In this document: piece by piece, positions 32,186-45,305 of the stretch | Position numbering within the stretch: the stretch's first letter is position 1 | Layout of the letters: each line of letters begins with the position of its first letter | Source: Microcebus murinus | Lineage: Eukaryota > Chordata > Mammalia > Primates > Cheirogaleidae | Reading direction: 5' to 3' | Assembly (NCBI RefSeq): GCF_040939455.1 | Contig: NC_134107.1 | Coordinates: 9,425,537-9,489,536, forward strand | Length of the DNA stretch: 64,000 nucleotides | The notes under the pieces: generated by a model | The model's database searches: none | Seen by the model: the letters and a program-made list of their open reading frames with translations, nothing else | Told to the model about the DNA's origin: nothing | Translations under genes and position numbers: made by a program

Positions 32186-32319
32186 GTAAATACAGGAGAA
32201 AGGTGCAGCTGGGCCCTGAAGCCCAGGCTGTGTCAGCGTAGGCGAGTGTGGCCCGGAGCTGAGCGGGGCATCGACAGCCCATGGCTGCCGCCTGAGCCCG
32301 CAAGGTCCCCAGCCTGCTC

Positions 32320-33310
32320 AAGGCCCAGAGAGGACAGCAGTGACCAGGACACACGGGGTCTCTGCCCTCGTGGAGTTTATATTCCACTGGGGGTCGGGAA
32401 GGTAGACAGACAGCAAATAAATACACAGTAAGTCATACGGTGGAAGGTGCCAAGGGGAAACTGAGGCAGGATGGGGCTGAGTGGAAGAGATGGCTGTGTG
32501 CCTCTGGCTTCCTGGGGGCGCCACTGGCCCGCATCTCCCAGCCTCTCTGCAGCTACCGGCAGCCACAGCTGTGCCCTGGCCAACAGAACAGAGGTACAGT
32601 GACGTGCCTCGTGTCCCGGTCGGGCTCATGAGAAGCGCCCGTGTGCAGTTCTGCGTCTCCCGCTGGTCGCTGGCCGGTGTAGGGAGCCAGGCAGGACTCC
32701 ACAGCCTCAGGGGTGGTGGAGCCGCAAGATGCAAGATACCTTCGGCCGAGAATCTCTGCTTGGAATCGAGCCCTCCACTCCACAGGGGTTATTTGGTGCC
32801 ACAGCTGGCAGAGGGGGGCAGGCAGTGTTTGCAGGGGTCGGGTGGGGCTTTGCATTTGATAGAGGGGTTCCGGGAAGGCCTTGCTGCTGATGAAATCCAA
32901 GCAGAGGTTGGGAGGAAACGGAGACTAAGCGGCCGGGGCCACCTGCAGGGACCCACCGGGCAGAGGAGAGGAAGCCTGGGGCGTGCGTGCGGGAGGGCCC
33001 AGGAGAGCGAGGGGCCCGGTGGCTGGAGCAGCAGTGCAAGGGCCGGTTGTACAAGGGGAGGTCACACGGGAGTGACAGCCAGAGGCCCAGGGCCTGGCAG
33101 GCATGCTGGGGACCTCGGTGCCGACTCTGGGTGAGACGGAGGCCATCGCCGAGGAGTCAGTGACCAAACTGACATGCTAAAGGAGTCCTACAGAGTGGCT
33201 CTTCGCTGTTGAGAACAGACTGGGGGCAGCGAGGGTAGACACAGCCAGGGGACAGTCTGAGAGAGATAGTGGCAGGGGCGGGCGCAGGGGTGTCTTGTGA
33301 GGGCAAGAAG
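32320..33310 (-). mobile_element. Long L2 LINE copy, reversed, interrupted
   Basis: 32320-32470 (ctgccctcgtggagtttata, ggtagacagacagcaaataa) and 32860-33310 (ggttccgggaaggccttgct, gcagtgcaagggccggttgt, ctgttgagaacagactgggg) are collinear with the reversed L2 3-prime body. About 32500-32855 between them is a different old sequence (ccagcctctctgcagctacc, ctggccaacagaacagaggt) that I cannot name. Confidence 0.7.
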
Positions 33311-35845
<2,535 letters not shown>

Positions 35846-35864
35846 TTACAAAGCTAAACAGCCT

Positions 35865-36575
35865 TATCGAACGCACAGTCAGCAATCTCGCTCCTTGGTA
35901 TTTGCCCACAGAAGATAGAATATTTATATAATAGAATGCAGATAGAAAACCTGGGTCCACACAAGCTTGCAGGTGGAGGTTCACAGCCGCTTTATTCAGA
36001 TTGCAGACAGGTGCCCTCGCGGAGGCGAATGGATGAACTGGTACGTCCGACAGTGGGATGTCGTTCAGTGCCAAAGGGCGATGAGCCGTCCAGCCACGTG
36101 AAGACGCAGGGAACTTAAAGGCGCACTGCTGAGGGCAAGGAGCCCATCTGAAAAGGCCACGAGCCTACGGTTCAACCCCACAGCATTATGGGGGAGACAA
36201 CCTGGGGAGACAGGGAAAGGATCGGGGGCTGCTCCGGGGCTGGAGGGGGAGGATGAACGGCGGAGCACAGAGGGTGTGTGCACAGCGACACCGCACAGTA
36301 TGCTACCATAACAGTGGGTGCGGGACATCGTGGATTCGGCAAAGCCCATGGCATTTATGATACAGACTTAGCGTGAACCCCAGTGTAGACCTCGGACTTC
36401 AGTTACCCACAGTGTTTCAGTATTGGCGTCCATGTAACCGCTGTGCCGAGGCACCGAGGCCAAAAACAGGGAAACTGCTTGGGGAGTGGGGTACGTGGGA
36501 ACTCTCTGTACTTTCTGCTGGATATTTCCGCAAACTTAAAACTGCTCTGAAGAATAAAGTCTCTTAATTAAAACA
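35865..36575 (+). mobile_element. L1M 3-prime end, forward
   Basis: cagcaatctcgctccttggt, tcacagccgctttattcaga, gaatggatgaactggtacgt, gtgaaccccagtgtagacct and cttaaaactgctctgaagaataaagt run in order through the ORF2 tip and the whole L1MB-like 3-prime UTR to its polyadenylation site (aataaa near 36553). Old and non-coding. Confidence 0.85.
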
Positions 36576-37394
36576 GCTAAAAAGCGGCACCACCTGACCC
36601 CGCACAGCCCACGCTGCTGGTGGCGGCCGCAGCTGGTATTGAACTCTGCACACCCCTCTGCTTGGTCAGAACCCCCACCCGCACCCTACCCACCCCCACT
36701 GAGTGCCTTCGCTCAGCTCTGGGACCAGGAGGGACAACAGCAAGAAGGGCTTGGGCCAGCTCACTGCCTTCCCCACTGCTTGCGGGGCTGGGGGGGGGCG
36801 GTGGTCGCACCTGCCGGCCTATTTTGGGTCCAAGAATCAGTGGCCCAAAAATGTGAGGCTGCGGCCCCACCTGGGCTGGACCCCCCAGAGGGGATCCCGA
36901 CCCACGGTCTGTGTCCGGACCACAGCTGGGCAACCCTGTGCCGTCTCCAAGCCCGCAAACCTCCATCCCGACAGGTGCAAGAATAAGACCAAGAAGCCCG
37001 CCGCTGCAGGGTGCCCCTTGTCCTCTCCCCTGGGGTGGGAACAAAGTCCCCTCCCTTTTCCCGGGCTCTTTCTGAGACCGAGTCACAGTCCCGTGGGACC
37101 GGTGGCCGTGGCCTGGCCTCCTTGTCCAAGGGACTCGCCGCTGTGCTGTCAGCTGCCAGGGGCTTTGTGGAGGCTCATCAGAGGCACCCGGGTCACCCAC
37201 GGGGGGTTCTCCTGGTCCCGTCCGTGCACCCAGCCTCGCCAACCCGTGCCCCAGCGGGCATCGCGGGCTGCTTCTGGGGCCCTGGGTGCGGCGTGGTACC
37301 TGGGGGTACCTGCAGGAAGGAGGTGGCTGGCTGGGAGGGACGCCAGGGCCCCTTCCCTTTCCGACGGTCAGTTGGGAGACCTCGGAGGGTGTCT
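36576..37394. other. GC-rich unique sequence
   Basis: Contains a 282-codon reverse frame (to 37425) and 231-codon forward frame over the same DNA, with no domains; both are chance. Nothing else recognised. Confidence 0.45.
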
Positions 37395-37735
37395 TTGAAA
37401 GATGACTCAGGCTGTGACTACACATGGGAACCTTGAGGACGTTATGCAGGATGCAAGAAGCCAGTCATTAAGGGACACATGCCCGAGGATCCCACTTACA
37501 CGCGGTCCCTAGAGTAGCCACATCCACGCAGCCAGAGAGCAGGATGGGGGAGCCAGACCGGGGGTGGGGGATGGGGAGTCCGTGTTTCAGGGGGATGGAG
37601 GTTCAGTGTGGGGAGATGGGAAGGTTCTGGAGACAGATGGAGGTGACGGCCGCACAGCACTGTGGATGTGCTTAATGCCCCTGAACCGTGCACTTAAAAA
37701 GGGTTAAAACGGTAAACTTTCACGACAATAAAAAA
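37395..37735 (+). mobile_element. L1M 3-prime end, forward
   Basis: gaagccagtcattaagggac, ggggagtccgtgtttcaggg, gggaaggttctggagacaga, gaccgtgcacttaaaaaggg (approximately) and ttaaaacggtaaactttcac follow the L1M terminus. The A-rich end acgacaataaaaaattaaa is shared with the duplicated segment that begins at 37722. Confidence 0.85.
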
Positions 37736-37844
37736 TTAAATAAAATGCCACCCACCCCAAACTCTAGAGCAGGAAATAATCCTTCTTTCCTTTGAATTGT
37801 AGATAAGAGAGTCGCTGCCAAAGCATTCCGTAAGGCCTCTTCTT
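37722..37844. repeat. 123-bp duplicated segment, copy 1
   Basis: Spans the last bases of the L1M tail and about 100 bp of downstream flank. The same 123 bp recurs at 39197-39319 with only three substitutions (t/a, g/a, g/a), about 97.6 percent identity. Left edge is acgacaata in both; right edge is cctcttctt, after which they diverge at once. Confidence 0.95.
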
Positions 37845-38034
37845 CCAAGTTTCATGTAAGAATTCGTTGAAGTCCTTAGAAAATAAAAAATGATAATTCA
37901 AAAATTTAAACGCGATTCTGCTAATAAAATATTTTTTTAAAAGAGTATGAAAATCACTTCTCTGCTACACCCTCCACTCCAGACTTGAGAACGTTCCAGA
38001 GAGCGATGCATCTGCTCATGGCGTCCCGTGGCGT

Positions 38035-38082
38035 CCCCCCCACCCCACCCCCCCCACCCCCCACCCCCCCCCCCCCCCCCCC
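38035..38082. repeat. Poly-C tract with C19 run
   Basis: C runs broken by single A residues end in 19 uninterrupted Cs (38064-38082). The minus strand can form G-quadruplex-type structures. Length in the assembly may be unreliable. Confidence 0.95.
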
Positions 38083-38349
38083 GTGAGAAAGTGCCCCGCC
38101 CTTCTGTGGCATCCCGCCTCACCTCCGGGGCTCCAGCCACTCCCAACTTCTTCTGTCCTGGTCCTGCCTGGTGTCCCCCTCCCCGCCCTGGCCACATGCA
38201 GCCTTGGGGCCCTCGGTCCTTCCTCCAGAAGCCCCTCCCTGCCCTCCCTCCTGCGGCCCGAGCTGCCCACAGCACCCGTCCCCCACCGGCAGCCCCAGAC
38301 CCTTGTGAGACGCTAAATCGGACCCCGTCCTGCGTCCGCTCCAAACCCT

Positions 38350-38690
38350 CTGTGACGGACTAAATCCTGTCTCCCAGTTTTCAGAGGCTGATGCCCCAGC
38401 CCCCAGTGGGATGGCATTTGGACGTGGGGGCTTTGGGAGGCGATCAGGGTCAGATGAGGTCGTGAGGGTGGGGCCCCGAGCTGGGAGTAGTGCCCTCATG
38501 AGAAGGAACACCGGAGGGCTTGCCCTGCTGTTTCTCCCCCCGCACCCCCACCGGGCGAAGTTACAGCGAGAAGGCGGCCGTCTGCCAGCCAGGAAGGGAG
38601 CCCTCACCAGGGACTGAAGTTAGACGCCTGCTGCTTAAGCCGCCCAGTCTGTGGTATTTTCTTGTGGCAGCCCAAGCTGACTAAGGCACC
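38350..38690 (+). mobile_element. MLT1-type MaLR LTR
   Basis: gtgacggactaaatcctgtc, gggggctttgggaggcgatc, gaggtcgtgagggtggggcc, agtgccctcatgagaaggaa, agcgagaaggcggccgtctg, agccctcaccagggactgaa and gccgcccagtctgtggtatt are collinear with MLT1 LTRs. A non-autonomous ERVL relative; no internal region nearby, so a solo LTR. Confidence 0.85.
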
Positions 38691-38714
38691 TTCAAGGGTC
38701 AGTTATTCATGCAA

Positions 38715-38850
38715 TGAAATTTTAGAAACTCGCCCAGCCTGGCATGATGTGGCCCGGCCTCCCTCACTGACTTTCCCCCGACACTGGTGCTCCGAGGCCA
38801 AGCGGGCTCCTTCCTGTGGCTGGAGCACCTTTCCAGCTCTCGGCGTCCGG
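38715..38850 (+). repeat. L2 LINE fragment, forward
   Basis: gcctggcatgatgtggcccg, gcctccctcactgac and ggctggagcacctttccagc follow the L2 3-prime body, where 'catgatctggcccctgcc' and 'ctccagccacactggcc' occur in this order. Confidence 0.55.
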
Positions 38851-39196
38851 CCCTGCCCACCGGGTCTGGGCTCACCTGCGGGAAGCAAGCCTCTCTCCAC
38901 GCTCCCCCCCCCCCACTGACACTGTGGACCCGGCCAGGTGCAGGTGGGCAGGTGCGCCGAGGCAGAGGAAGAAGGCATGACTGATTCCTGTGTCCTCACC
39001 CTGCCTGGGCTTTCCTAGGGGGTGGTGGCAGCAGACCCCAGCCCATCCGACACGCCTGACCTCCCCCTGTTCCTTCCTTCGTTTAAAAATGCAACCGAAA
39101 ACATTATAGGGGCCACTTTTACCCATCGAGTGTGTGCAAGCTTCTTCTAAATGACAATCATCGGTGCTGGTTACTATGACACTGATTATTATTATT

Positions 39197-39319
39197 ACGA
39201 CAATAAAAAATTAAATAAAATGCCACCCACCCCAAACTCTAGAGCAGGAAATAATCCTTCTTTCCTTAGAATTGTAGATAAGAGAGTCACTGCCAAAACA
39301 TTCCGTAAGGCCTCTTCTT
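39197..39319. repeat. 123-bp duplicated segment, copy 2
   Basis: Partner of 37722-37844, in direct orientation 1475 bp downstream. It begins at acgacaata after ATTATTATT and ends at cctcttctt, then continues with unrelated atcaaaataac. Only about 20 bp of L1 tail is included. Confidence 0.95.
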
Positions 39320-41061
39320 ATCAAAATAACAGGGTATGTGCAAATACATAACTATATGTATGTGTAAACACAGAAAAAATACATCAGTATTCCCAGGCAG
39401 GGGTCACACGGGGGGTATGGCGTGCAGGTGACTCTGACTGGCTTTTCCTCCTCCCCGCGAGTGTCCTCCAGCTTGCTCACAAGGAGCATGGACTGCGTTT
39501 ACAAAAACCAGCAACGCTTTGTTTTGAACATTTAAAAAGCTGTCCCCAGTGTCCGGCACACAAGGGGAGGAGGGAGGGCCCCGTTCGAGATCAGCTCCCA
39601 GCCTGGACGGGACCAGACACCCAGGCGCAAAGTCACCCCCGTCAGGGCCCCGCGGAGCGAGGCTGGGCTGCGCACAGGGCAGGGCCAGGCGCCGGAGAAC
39701 GCGTGGACTCGGACGGCACGTCCGGCCGAGGGGGGCGTGGGGCCGGAGGGGCTGGGCTGCAGCCGGGCGTGAGAAAGTGAGTCTGGACACTTGGAGGCCG
39801 CCGAGCGCCAGTCCGGGGCTCAGACTTGACGTGCCGCCCGGGACTCAGCAGGCACGTGAGAACCAGCCCCGTGCGCCGAGATGTCCCCACAGCTTGGGAG
39901 ACACAGGCTGGGTGCATGCCAGAGTCACGTCACAGCCCCAGCCCGGACGTGCCAGCCGGTCCTGCCTCGCCCCGTCTTCAATACGCTGCACGGCTGAGCC
40001 CCCGCACCAGGGGTGCCCCCCGGGCCAAGGACCGCAGGCAGCCCCTGGGCCAGAGCCCACTCTGACCAGAGAGTCACACGTTCCCTTTGAATGTCATCGA
40101 TCAACCGGAGTCACGGGTTTGAACGCCGAGTCGCGTGGCCCATACTGAATGTTCTCGTAAACGCGAGGTGGCGTGCAGAGGGGATGAGGGTGCTGAAGCC
40201 CCCAGAGGTTCTGAAGCTGGAGGCCCAGGCCCGGCCCCCAGTGGGTGCTCAGTGAGTGATCACGGAACCTTCCGAGTGGAGCTGTGACTCACGGGAGTGC
40301 TTTGTCCCTTTGTCCCTTCCCAGCCAGCACCGGCCACCGGGGACATCGTCCCAGAGCCATAGGCCCTACGAGGCTATCCCAGCATTGGCGCCCGAGGGTG
40401 CAAATCCCCATGTCTCCTGCTCCTTCCTCTTTCCTGCTCCTCTGAAGAAGGTCTTCCTGTGTGGCCGGACCCCCTGATTTCATCTTTGAGGCCATCAAAA
40501 AGTCATTCCTCCTCCTTGGTCTAGATGGCCCCGACTCCAGCAGAGCGGGGTGGTGGCACTGCTGCTCCGGGTGCTGCCTGCAGACTCAAGGCTTCCAGCT
40601 GGCGGCTCTGAAAGTGCAGGGCTCGGAAGGCACAGCGGGAAAAGGAGAGGGGCTGGGAATGGGGACCCGGACTCCAGTCCCGGCTGCGGCCAGGATACCG
40701 GGCGGGCGGAGTCTGGCTCCGGCCCCTCTGGCTGAGCCACCACCTGCAGCTCCCTCCCATTCGTGCTGCAATGTCCTCGTGTGAAGCCCGCCTCCCGCCT
40801 GGGGTCAGGGCCACGTGGCAGGGCTGCTGGGAGGGGGAGGGGCTGCGCCCCAGGAGGTCCTTGCCGGTGTCACTGAGGACTCACCCCAGCGCCGCCTCTC
40901 TCGAACTGTCCGGCTGCTTCTCACCTCTCTCCATTGGTAAGACGCCTCACCTGCATGTGTTCCCCTCCAGATTGTCCTTCCCCAGGACCGGTGATGAGTC
41001 ACAGTCACCACTGCCCCTCTCAGGCACCGGCTCCGTGGAGCCACTCGAGGCCGGTTAGTTC
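39320..41061. other. Mostly GC-rich unique sequence
   Basis: 39320-39390 is A/T-rich and could be a drifted L1 tail. The remainder has no recognisable gene. Frames of up to 199 codons on both strands lack domains. Confidence 0.4.
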
Positions 41062-41254
41062 AAGAAAGGAGGGAAGAAAAGAAGGAAGGAAAGAGGGAGG
41101 GAGGAGGGAAAGAAGTGAGGAAGGAAGGAGAGAAGGAGAGGAAGGGAGGGATAGAGGAAGGGAGGGAAGGAAGGAGGAAGGAGGAAGGAAGGAAGGAAGG
41201 AAGGAAGGAAGGAAGGAAGGAAGGAAGGAAGGAAGGAAGGAAGGAAGGAAAGAA

Positions 41255-41328
<74 letters not shown>

Positions 41329-41342
41329 AAAAGAAAGGAAGG
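41062..41342. repeat. Purine microsatellite: (GGAA)n then (GAAA)n
   Basis: Only two pyrimidines interrupt the left part, and 41153-41342 is 190 uninterrupted purines. About 17 GGAA units (roughly 41183-41250) are followed by about 18 GAAA units (roughly 41257-41330). Such tracts can form triplex DNA, and GGAA arrays are known ETS-factor binding platforms. The frames through it are spurious. Confidence 0.97.
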
Positions 41343-43190
41343 TGGCTTCTGTTCTCCAAGGGGCCAAGCTGGCTCTTTCTCCTGGGGTCAGAGCCGGGGA
41401 GCGTGGGCTGGGGCGGTCATCAGGGAAGGCCTGGCCACCGGCCTCAGCCCCTTCCCACGTGGATGAGGACAACCCAGCAAGCGGACTTGGGTGGAGGGGA
41501 CGACGGGATGGGTCAGGGCAGAGCTTCCAGCAGGAAGTGCCCACACACCGGGCCCCCTGCCCAAGGCTGGGCTGAGGACTGAGGCCTTTCGAGGCCCCAG
41601 CGGGAACCAGGACGGTAGCAGTGTCCACGGAGCCTGAGTCACAGGCCACCCGCTGAGAATGTGGCGGGGCTGAGCCAGGGCCGGGAGACTGGGCTTTGGG
41701 TCCAGGCTCGGCAGAAGGACGGGAGGGGCTGCCTCGGCTGGGCCAGCGCTAGCTCCTGCTGCCCAGGGGTGCCCCTCTGCCCCACTGGACCCTGAGCCCC
41801 CGCTGCAGGCCACAGCCGTGCGGAAGGCCCCAGGACCCCAGCTAGCAGGGCGTGAAGAAGGCCCAACGGTGAGGCAGCACCTGGACGGAGGACGGAGGGA
41901 CGGAGGCCGAGTTTGCCGTGGTGCACACGGCCCCAGTGGGTGGGAGAGACGGGAGGAGAGGAGGGAGAAGGGGTGGTCCTGGGGGCTGAGGCTTCACTTC
42001 TTAGCCTCGTTGTAGATTTCGCCATCTCGCGAATGCATCATTTGTTCAAAAAAGTAAATTCGCACACTTGCACAATTGGCTGCTGAGGGCGTGACGGCCC
42101 CTGGGCAGGGCAAGCTGCAGCTGAGCAGGCGGGCTGTGGCCGCGGGCCGCCCGCACCATGGCGGACTGGACCCCTCCGTGCACCGGGCTCCCCCGGGCTG
42201 AGGCCGCTCCCGCCCGGACAGACCTCCCAGTCTAGAGGGGACGAGGCTTCTGCTCGGGGTCAGAAGGAATTGAAAGCCGCCGTAACCGCCCCTCCCGGCC
42301 TCCCCCCAGCCCTGTTTAAAGCAGAAAAGGAGCAAAGGGAGAGAGGGCTTTTCCCCGGTGCTGGAGGTACGTTTTCCCCCTTTCTCCCTCGTCTTCCTCC
42401 CCAATTCCAAGGACCCTGCCCCCTCCCGGGAGTGCAGTGGCGCCCGGCAAGGACAGAGGCCCTGGGAGAGCCGCACGCTGGCCCCGCTCCTCCCGGGCTC
42501 GTGGGAACCCCCTGGGGGCAGAGCGCCACAGGAAGCGCTGCTGGGTGCCGGCGGCTTCTCCCGTTCCCATGGACTATCCCCTCGGGACCCGGAGCAGGCA
42601 AGCCCGCCCGCCCGCCCGCGAGTGGGAAAATACCGCTGCTATGACGCAATGCTCTGCAGAGGCTGCGGGAGTGTCTGCCGCCACCCCCAGCTCTTACCTG
42701 CACCCACCTGCCTCCCCCCCAAAACACACACACTCCACAGTGTCCCCACCCTTTCCTCTGAGCTGACAGTGCTGGTGCCACTGCGCTCGGGGGACAACCT
42801 CCTGCAGCCCCGTCAGGTCGCGGGGCTTGGCGAAGGGTCAGGGTCTTGGAAACCTTCTCTGTGCCACCCCGGACCCCCCAGGGCGGGGACTGCAGCAGAG
42901 GTGCTGGGGCTGCTGCAGGGAGGAGAGGACCCGCCAGGCCTCACCCTGCCCTCAGCGCCCCACCAGCCCCAACGCAGTCCCATAGGGACAACCCCCCGTG
43001 ACGGCCGGAACAAGGTATCTGGCTCCAGCATATAAACCCGGGCTCGTTCCGAGACCCACCCACCTCCTTACAGCATTTCCCAGGGACTTGGGCTTGCGGC
43101 CAGTGAGTCACGGAGCTGCATAATTAGAGATGGGGAAGGGAATTTCGCCAGGGCCTCCCCCTGGACCGGAACTTTCTACTTTTAGGTTCA
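41343..43190. other. GC-rich unique sequence
   Basis: No gene recognised, despite a 225-codon forward frame. 41995-42075 is a short A/T-richer island (ctcgcgaatgcatcatttg) in GC-rich surroundings. 42600-42620 has CCCG tandem units, followed by a C/EBP-ATF-like TGACGCAAT (about 42640-42648). Confidence 0.4.
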
Positions 43191-43194
43191 GGGA

Positions 43195-43310
43195 ACGATC
43201 ACATTGTCCTGGACCTGGAGACCATCAGGGTTGAGCCTTCATTTTACAGGTGAGGAAACTGAGGCACAGAGAGTCTCGGGGACTGGGCTGGGGACATGGG
43301 GGGTGGCATA
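43195..43310 (+). repeat. MIR SINE fragment
   Basis: cattttacaggtgaggaaac followed by tgaggcacagagagtc is a strong MIR core match. Confidence 0.8.
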
Positions 43311-44640
43311 GGCAGCCGGGGCCCCGGATCTCCAGAGGCCTTCCATCCGGCTGCCGTCCCACATCGGAAGCCCCAGCCGGCATCGGGCAGGGAGGAAGGG
43401 AGGCTGCGCCTGCAGACCCAGCAGGAGGCGTGGTGGGGGCAGACCCCCAGGCCCACTCAGGCCTCTGAGCAGAAAACAGTTAGGAGCACGATTCATTTTT
43501 TCACGCCTCCTCTCAGATCTGCGCTCCAAGAGCGGGAGCCTAAGTGAGGCCAGGCTGCCGGGTCTGTCACTTGCACCTGTCCCCGGACGCTGGCCTGGCC
43601 CTCGAAGGCCCTAGGACCCAGCGCCCCCCGGCCAGCACTCCGGGTTTTCTTTCCGGTCGTTGCCCTGCGGTGGAGACGGATCACAGCGGCAGGAAAGGGG
43701 ATGTTTGGACACCCAGAGAACCCTCTTGAAATTCCAGGGCTCGGAACTGCGAGCTGAGCTGGGTCCTGTGGCGCCCACGTTCACCCCGGCTGGCAGAAAG
43801 CAGCTTCCTGTTCCCAAGGGCGAGTGGGGGTGCAGGGAAGCCTCCTGGGAGATTCCAGGGCGGCACGGACCCCAGCGGGCGCTTGTGAGGCACCTGGACG
43901 CATTAAGTTCGGATGAATCGAAGCCACGAGGAGGACATCCCCCTTAGAATACACCAGGGCTCAATAATTAAATGGAACATAGTTTGGCAAATCGATATGG
44001 GGTTTTGCCGAACCCAAAACATTTGAAAAGATGATTGACATATCCCGTCGCCGGCACGGCCCGGCCTCTGTGAGAGGGCAGGGGACGGCGCAGAGCCACT
44101 GGGGGCCACGTGCCCGAAACCACAGGCCCGCCTGCCTTCAAAGAGCCCTCCCTGCCCTTGAACACCTAGAAGCAGCTTCACCTGCGGGAGGGAGCCTTGT
44201 CCCCAAGGCCCCAGCCTGCGGCCTCCGCCGGGACAGACGTCTTCCCTCTCTGGTCCTAACACTTGAGCAGCTTCCGGGCGGGGGCCACCCCTGGGGGGCT
44301 TTTGAAGAAATGATGATTCGATTACTCTCAAGACTGGAAGGCTTTTGATTTTGATTAATAACCACCAGAAAACCGTCCCGGCAACAGTGCTGTCATTGTG
44401 CGCGTGGGGCGGCACCTGCGGTGAGGAGGGTTCCGAGAAGGCACACGGGAACAGCCTGAGACATCTCAGCCGCTTCCAGGAAGTCCCCTGCCGGAGTCCG
44501 CAGCGGGAGGGAGGGTGGCCCTGGTCCTGCTGCTGCAGCAAAGCCGCAGCCCCGTGGCGGCTGGCAGGGCGCTGAGTGTCGCCCCGAGCCTCCTCCTGCA
44601 GCCTCTGCTCCTCCGGGGCCTGCAGGTCTGGGCAGCTTCC
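43311..44640. other. Unique sequence
   Basis: No gene recognised. The 277-codon reverse frame (43903-44736) has no recognisable domain. A/T-rich islands at 43940-44040 and 44290-44375 (gatgattcgattactctc, gattttgattaataacc) could be conserved non-coding DNA. Confidence 0.4.
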
Positions 44641-44649
44641 CGGGATGCT

Positions 44650-44715
44650 CCTATCCTCTGGGCGCAGGGTTCGAGTCCTGCCACATTTTGTGAGGACCTG
44701 GAGCAACAGCCCATG
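44650..44715 (-). repeat. MIR fragment with tRNA-like B box
   Basis: gcagggttcgagtcctgcca then cattttgtgaggacctgg follows the inverted MIR head. GGTTCGAGTCC is a perfect RNA polymerase III B box, but no tRNA cloverleaf can be folded around it. Confidence 0.5.
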
Positions 44716-44802
44716 GCGGACCACTGCGACAGGCATAATGTGCCCACCCCACCTGTCTGTCCTCCCTTCCTTCAGCCACAGGTACCGACTGGGAGGTGAG
44801 TG

Positions 44803-44905
44803 AGTTTCCCGTGGCTGCTGTAACCAAGTGCCACGACCTCAAGGCTTCAAGCAGCGGAAACTCGTCCACGCGAAGTCCTGGAGGCCGGCAGTCCCACATC
44901 TAAAA
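44803..44905 (-). mobile_element. MaLR-type LTR end, reversed
   Basis: gtttcccgtggctgctgtaa, ccaagtgccacgacctcaag and aagtcctggaggccggcagt match the reversed end of MaLR-type LTRs (tttcctagggctgctgtaacaaagtaccacaaactgggtgg ... ctggaggc). Confidence 0.6.
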
Positions 44906-44927
44906 TGTTGGCCGTGCCGCCGCCGTA

Positions 44928-45305
44928 TGGTTTGAATGTGTCCCCCAGAGGCCCAAGCATTGGAAACATGGCCCCGGTGCAGCGGCGTCGACAGGAGGGA
45001 CCTCTGGGAGGTGACTGCGTCACGGGGGCCGCGCTCGCCAACGGACCGTCTGCTCACGGATGAGTGCAGTGACGCGTTGCCGAGGGAGAGTCCGTCACCG
45101 CCAGAGCGGCCGCGCGGCCCCTCGCACCAGCCCTGCCCAGGTGGGGCCCTGCTCCACCCGGGACTCCGCAGAGAGCCCCCGCCGGCAAGGAGGCCCACGC
45201 AGTGCAGCCCTCGACCTTGTGCTTCCCAGCCTCTAGAACTGTAAGAGACAGACTTCTGCATACATCAGCCAGGCATTCGCGTCACAGCCACAGAAAGCAG
45301 ACCGC
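44928..45305 (+). mobile_element. MaLR (MLT1/MST-type) LTR, CpG-rich copy
   Basis: tatggtttgaatgtgtcccc at the start and cagcctctagaactgtaaga near the end are the two ends of a MaLR LTR. The middle is unusually CpG-rich (about 45005-45125, including GCGGCCGCGCGGCC), which is surprising for a methylated old LTR. Confidence 0.7.

Noticed and set aside
32505..32690. Named repeat inside the reversed L2
   Set aside because: The text resembles a common old mammalian repeat, but I could not place it in a family, so it is only mentioned within the L2 entry.
36577..37425. 282-codon reverse frame and 231-codon forward frame
   Set aside because: GC-rich DNA with few stop codons on either strand. No motif, no splice sites and no codon bias evident.
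41020..41649. Long KERK/FLPS low-complexity frames
   Set aside because: Artefact of the purine microsatellite, open in several frames on both strands.
44660..44690. Possible tRNA gene (perfect GGTTCGAGTCC B box)
   Set aside because: No A box or acceptor stem can be placed at the right distance and the T stem is mismatched. It fits a reversed MIR head better.
43903..44736. 277-codon reverse frame
   Set aside because: No domain; it also covers a MIR fragment. Chance frame.
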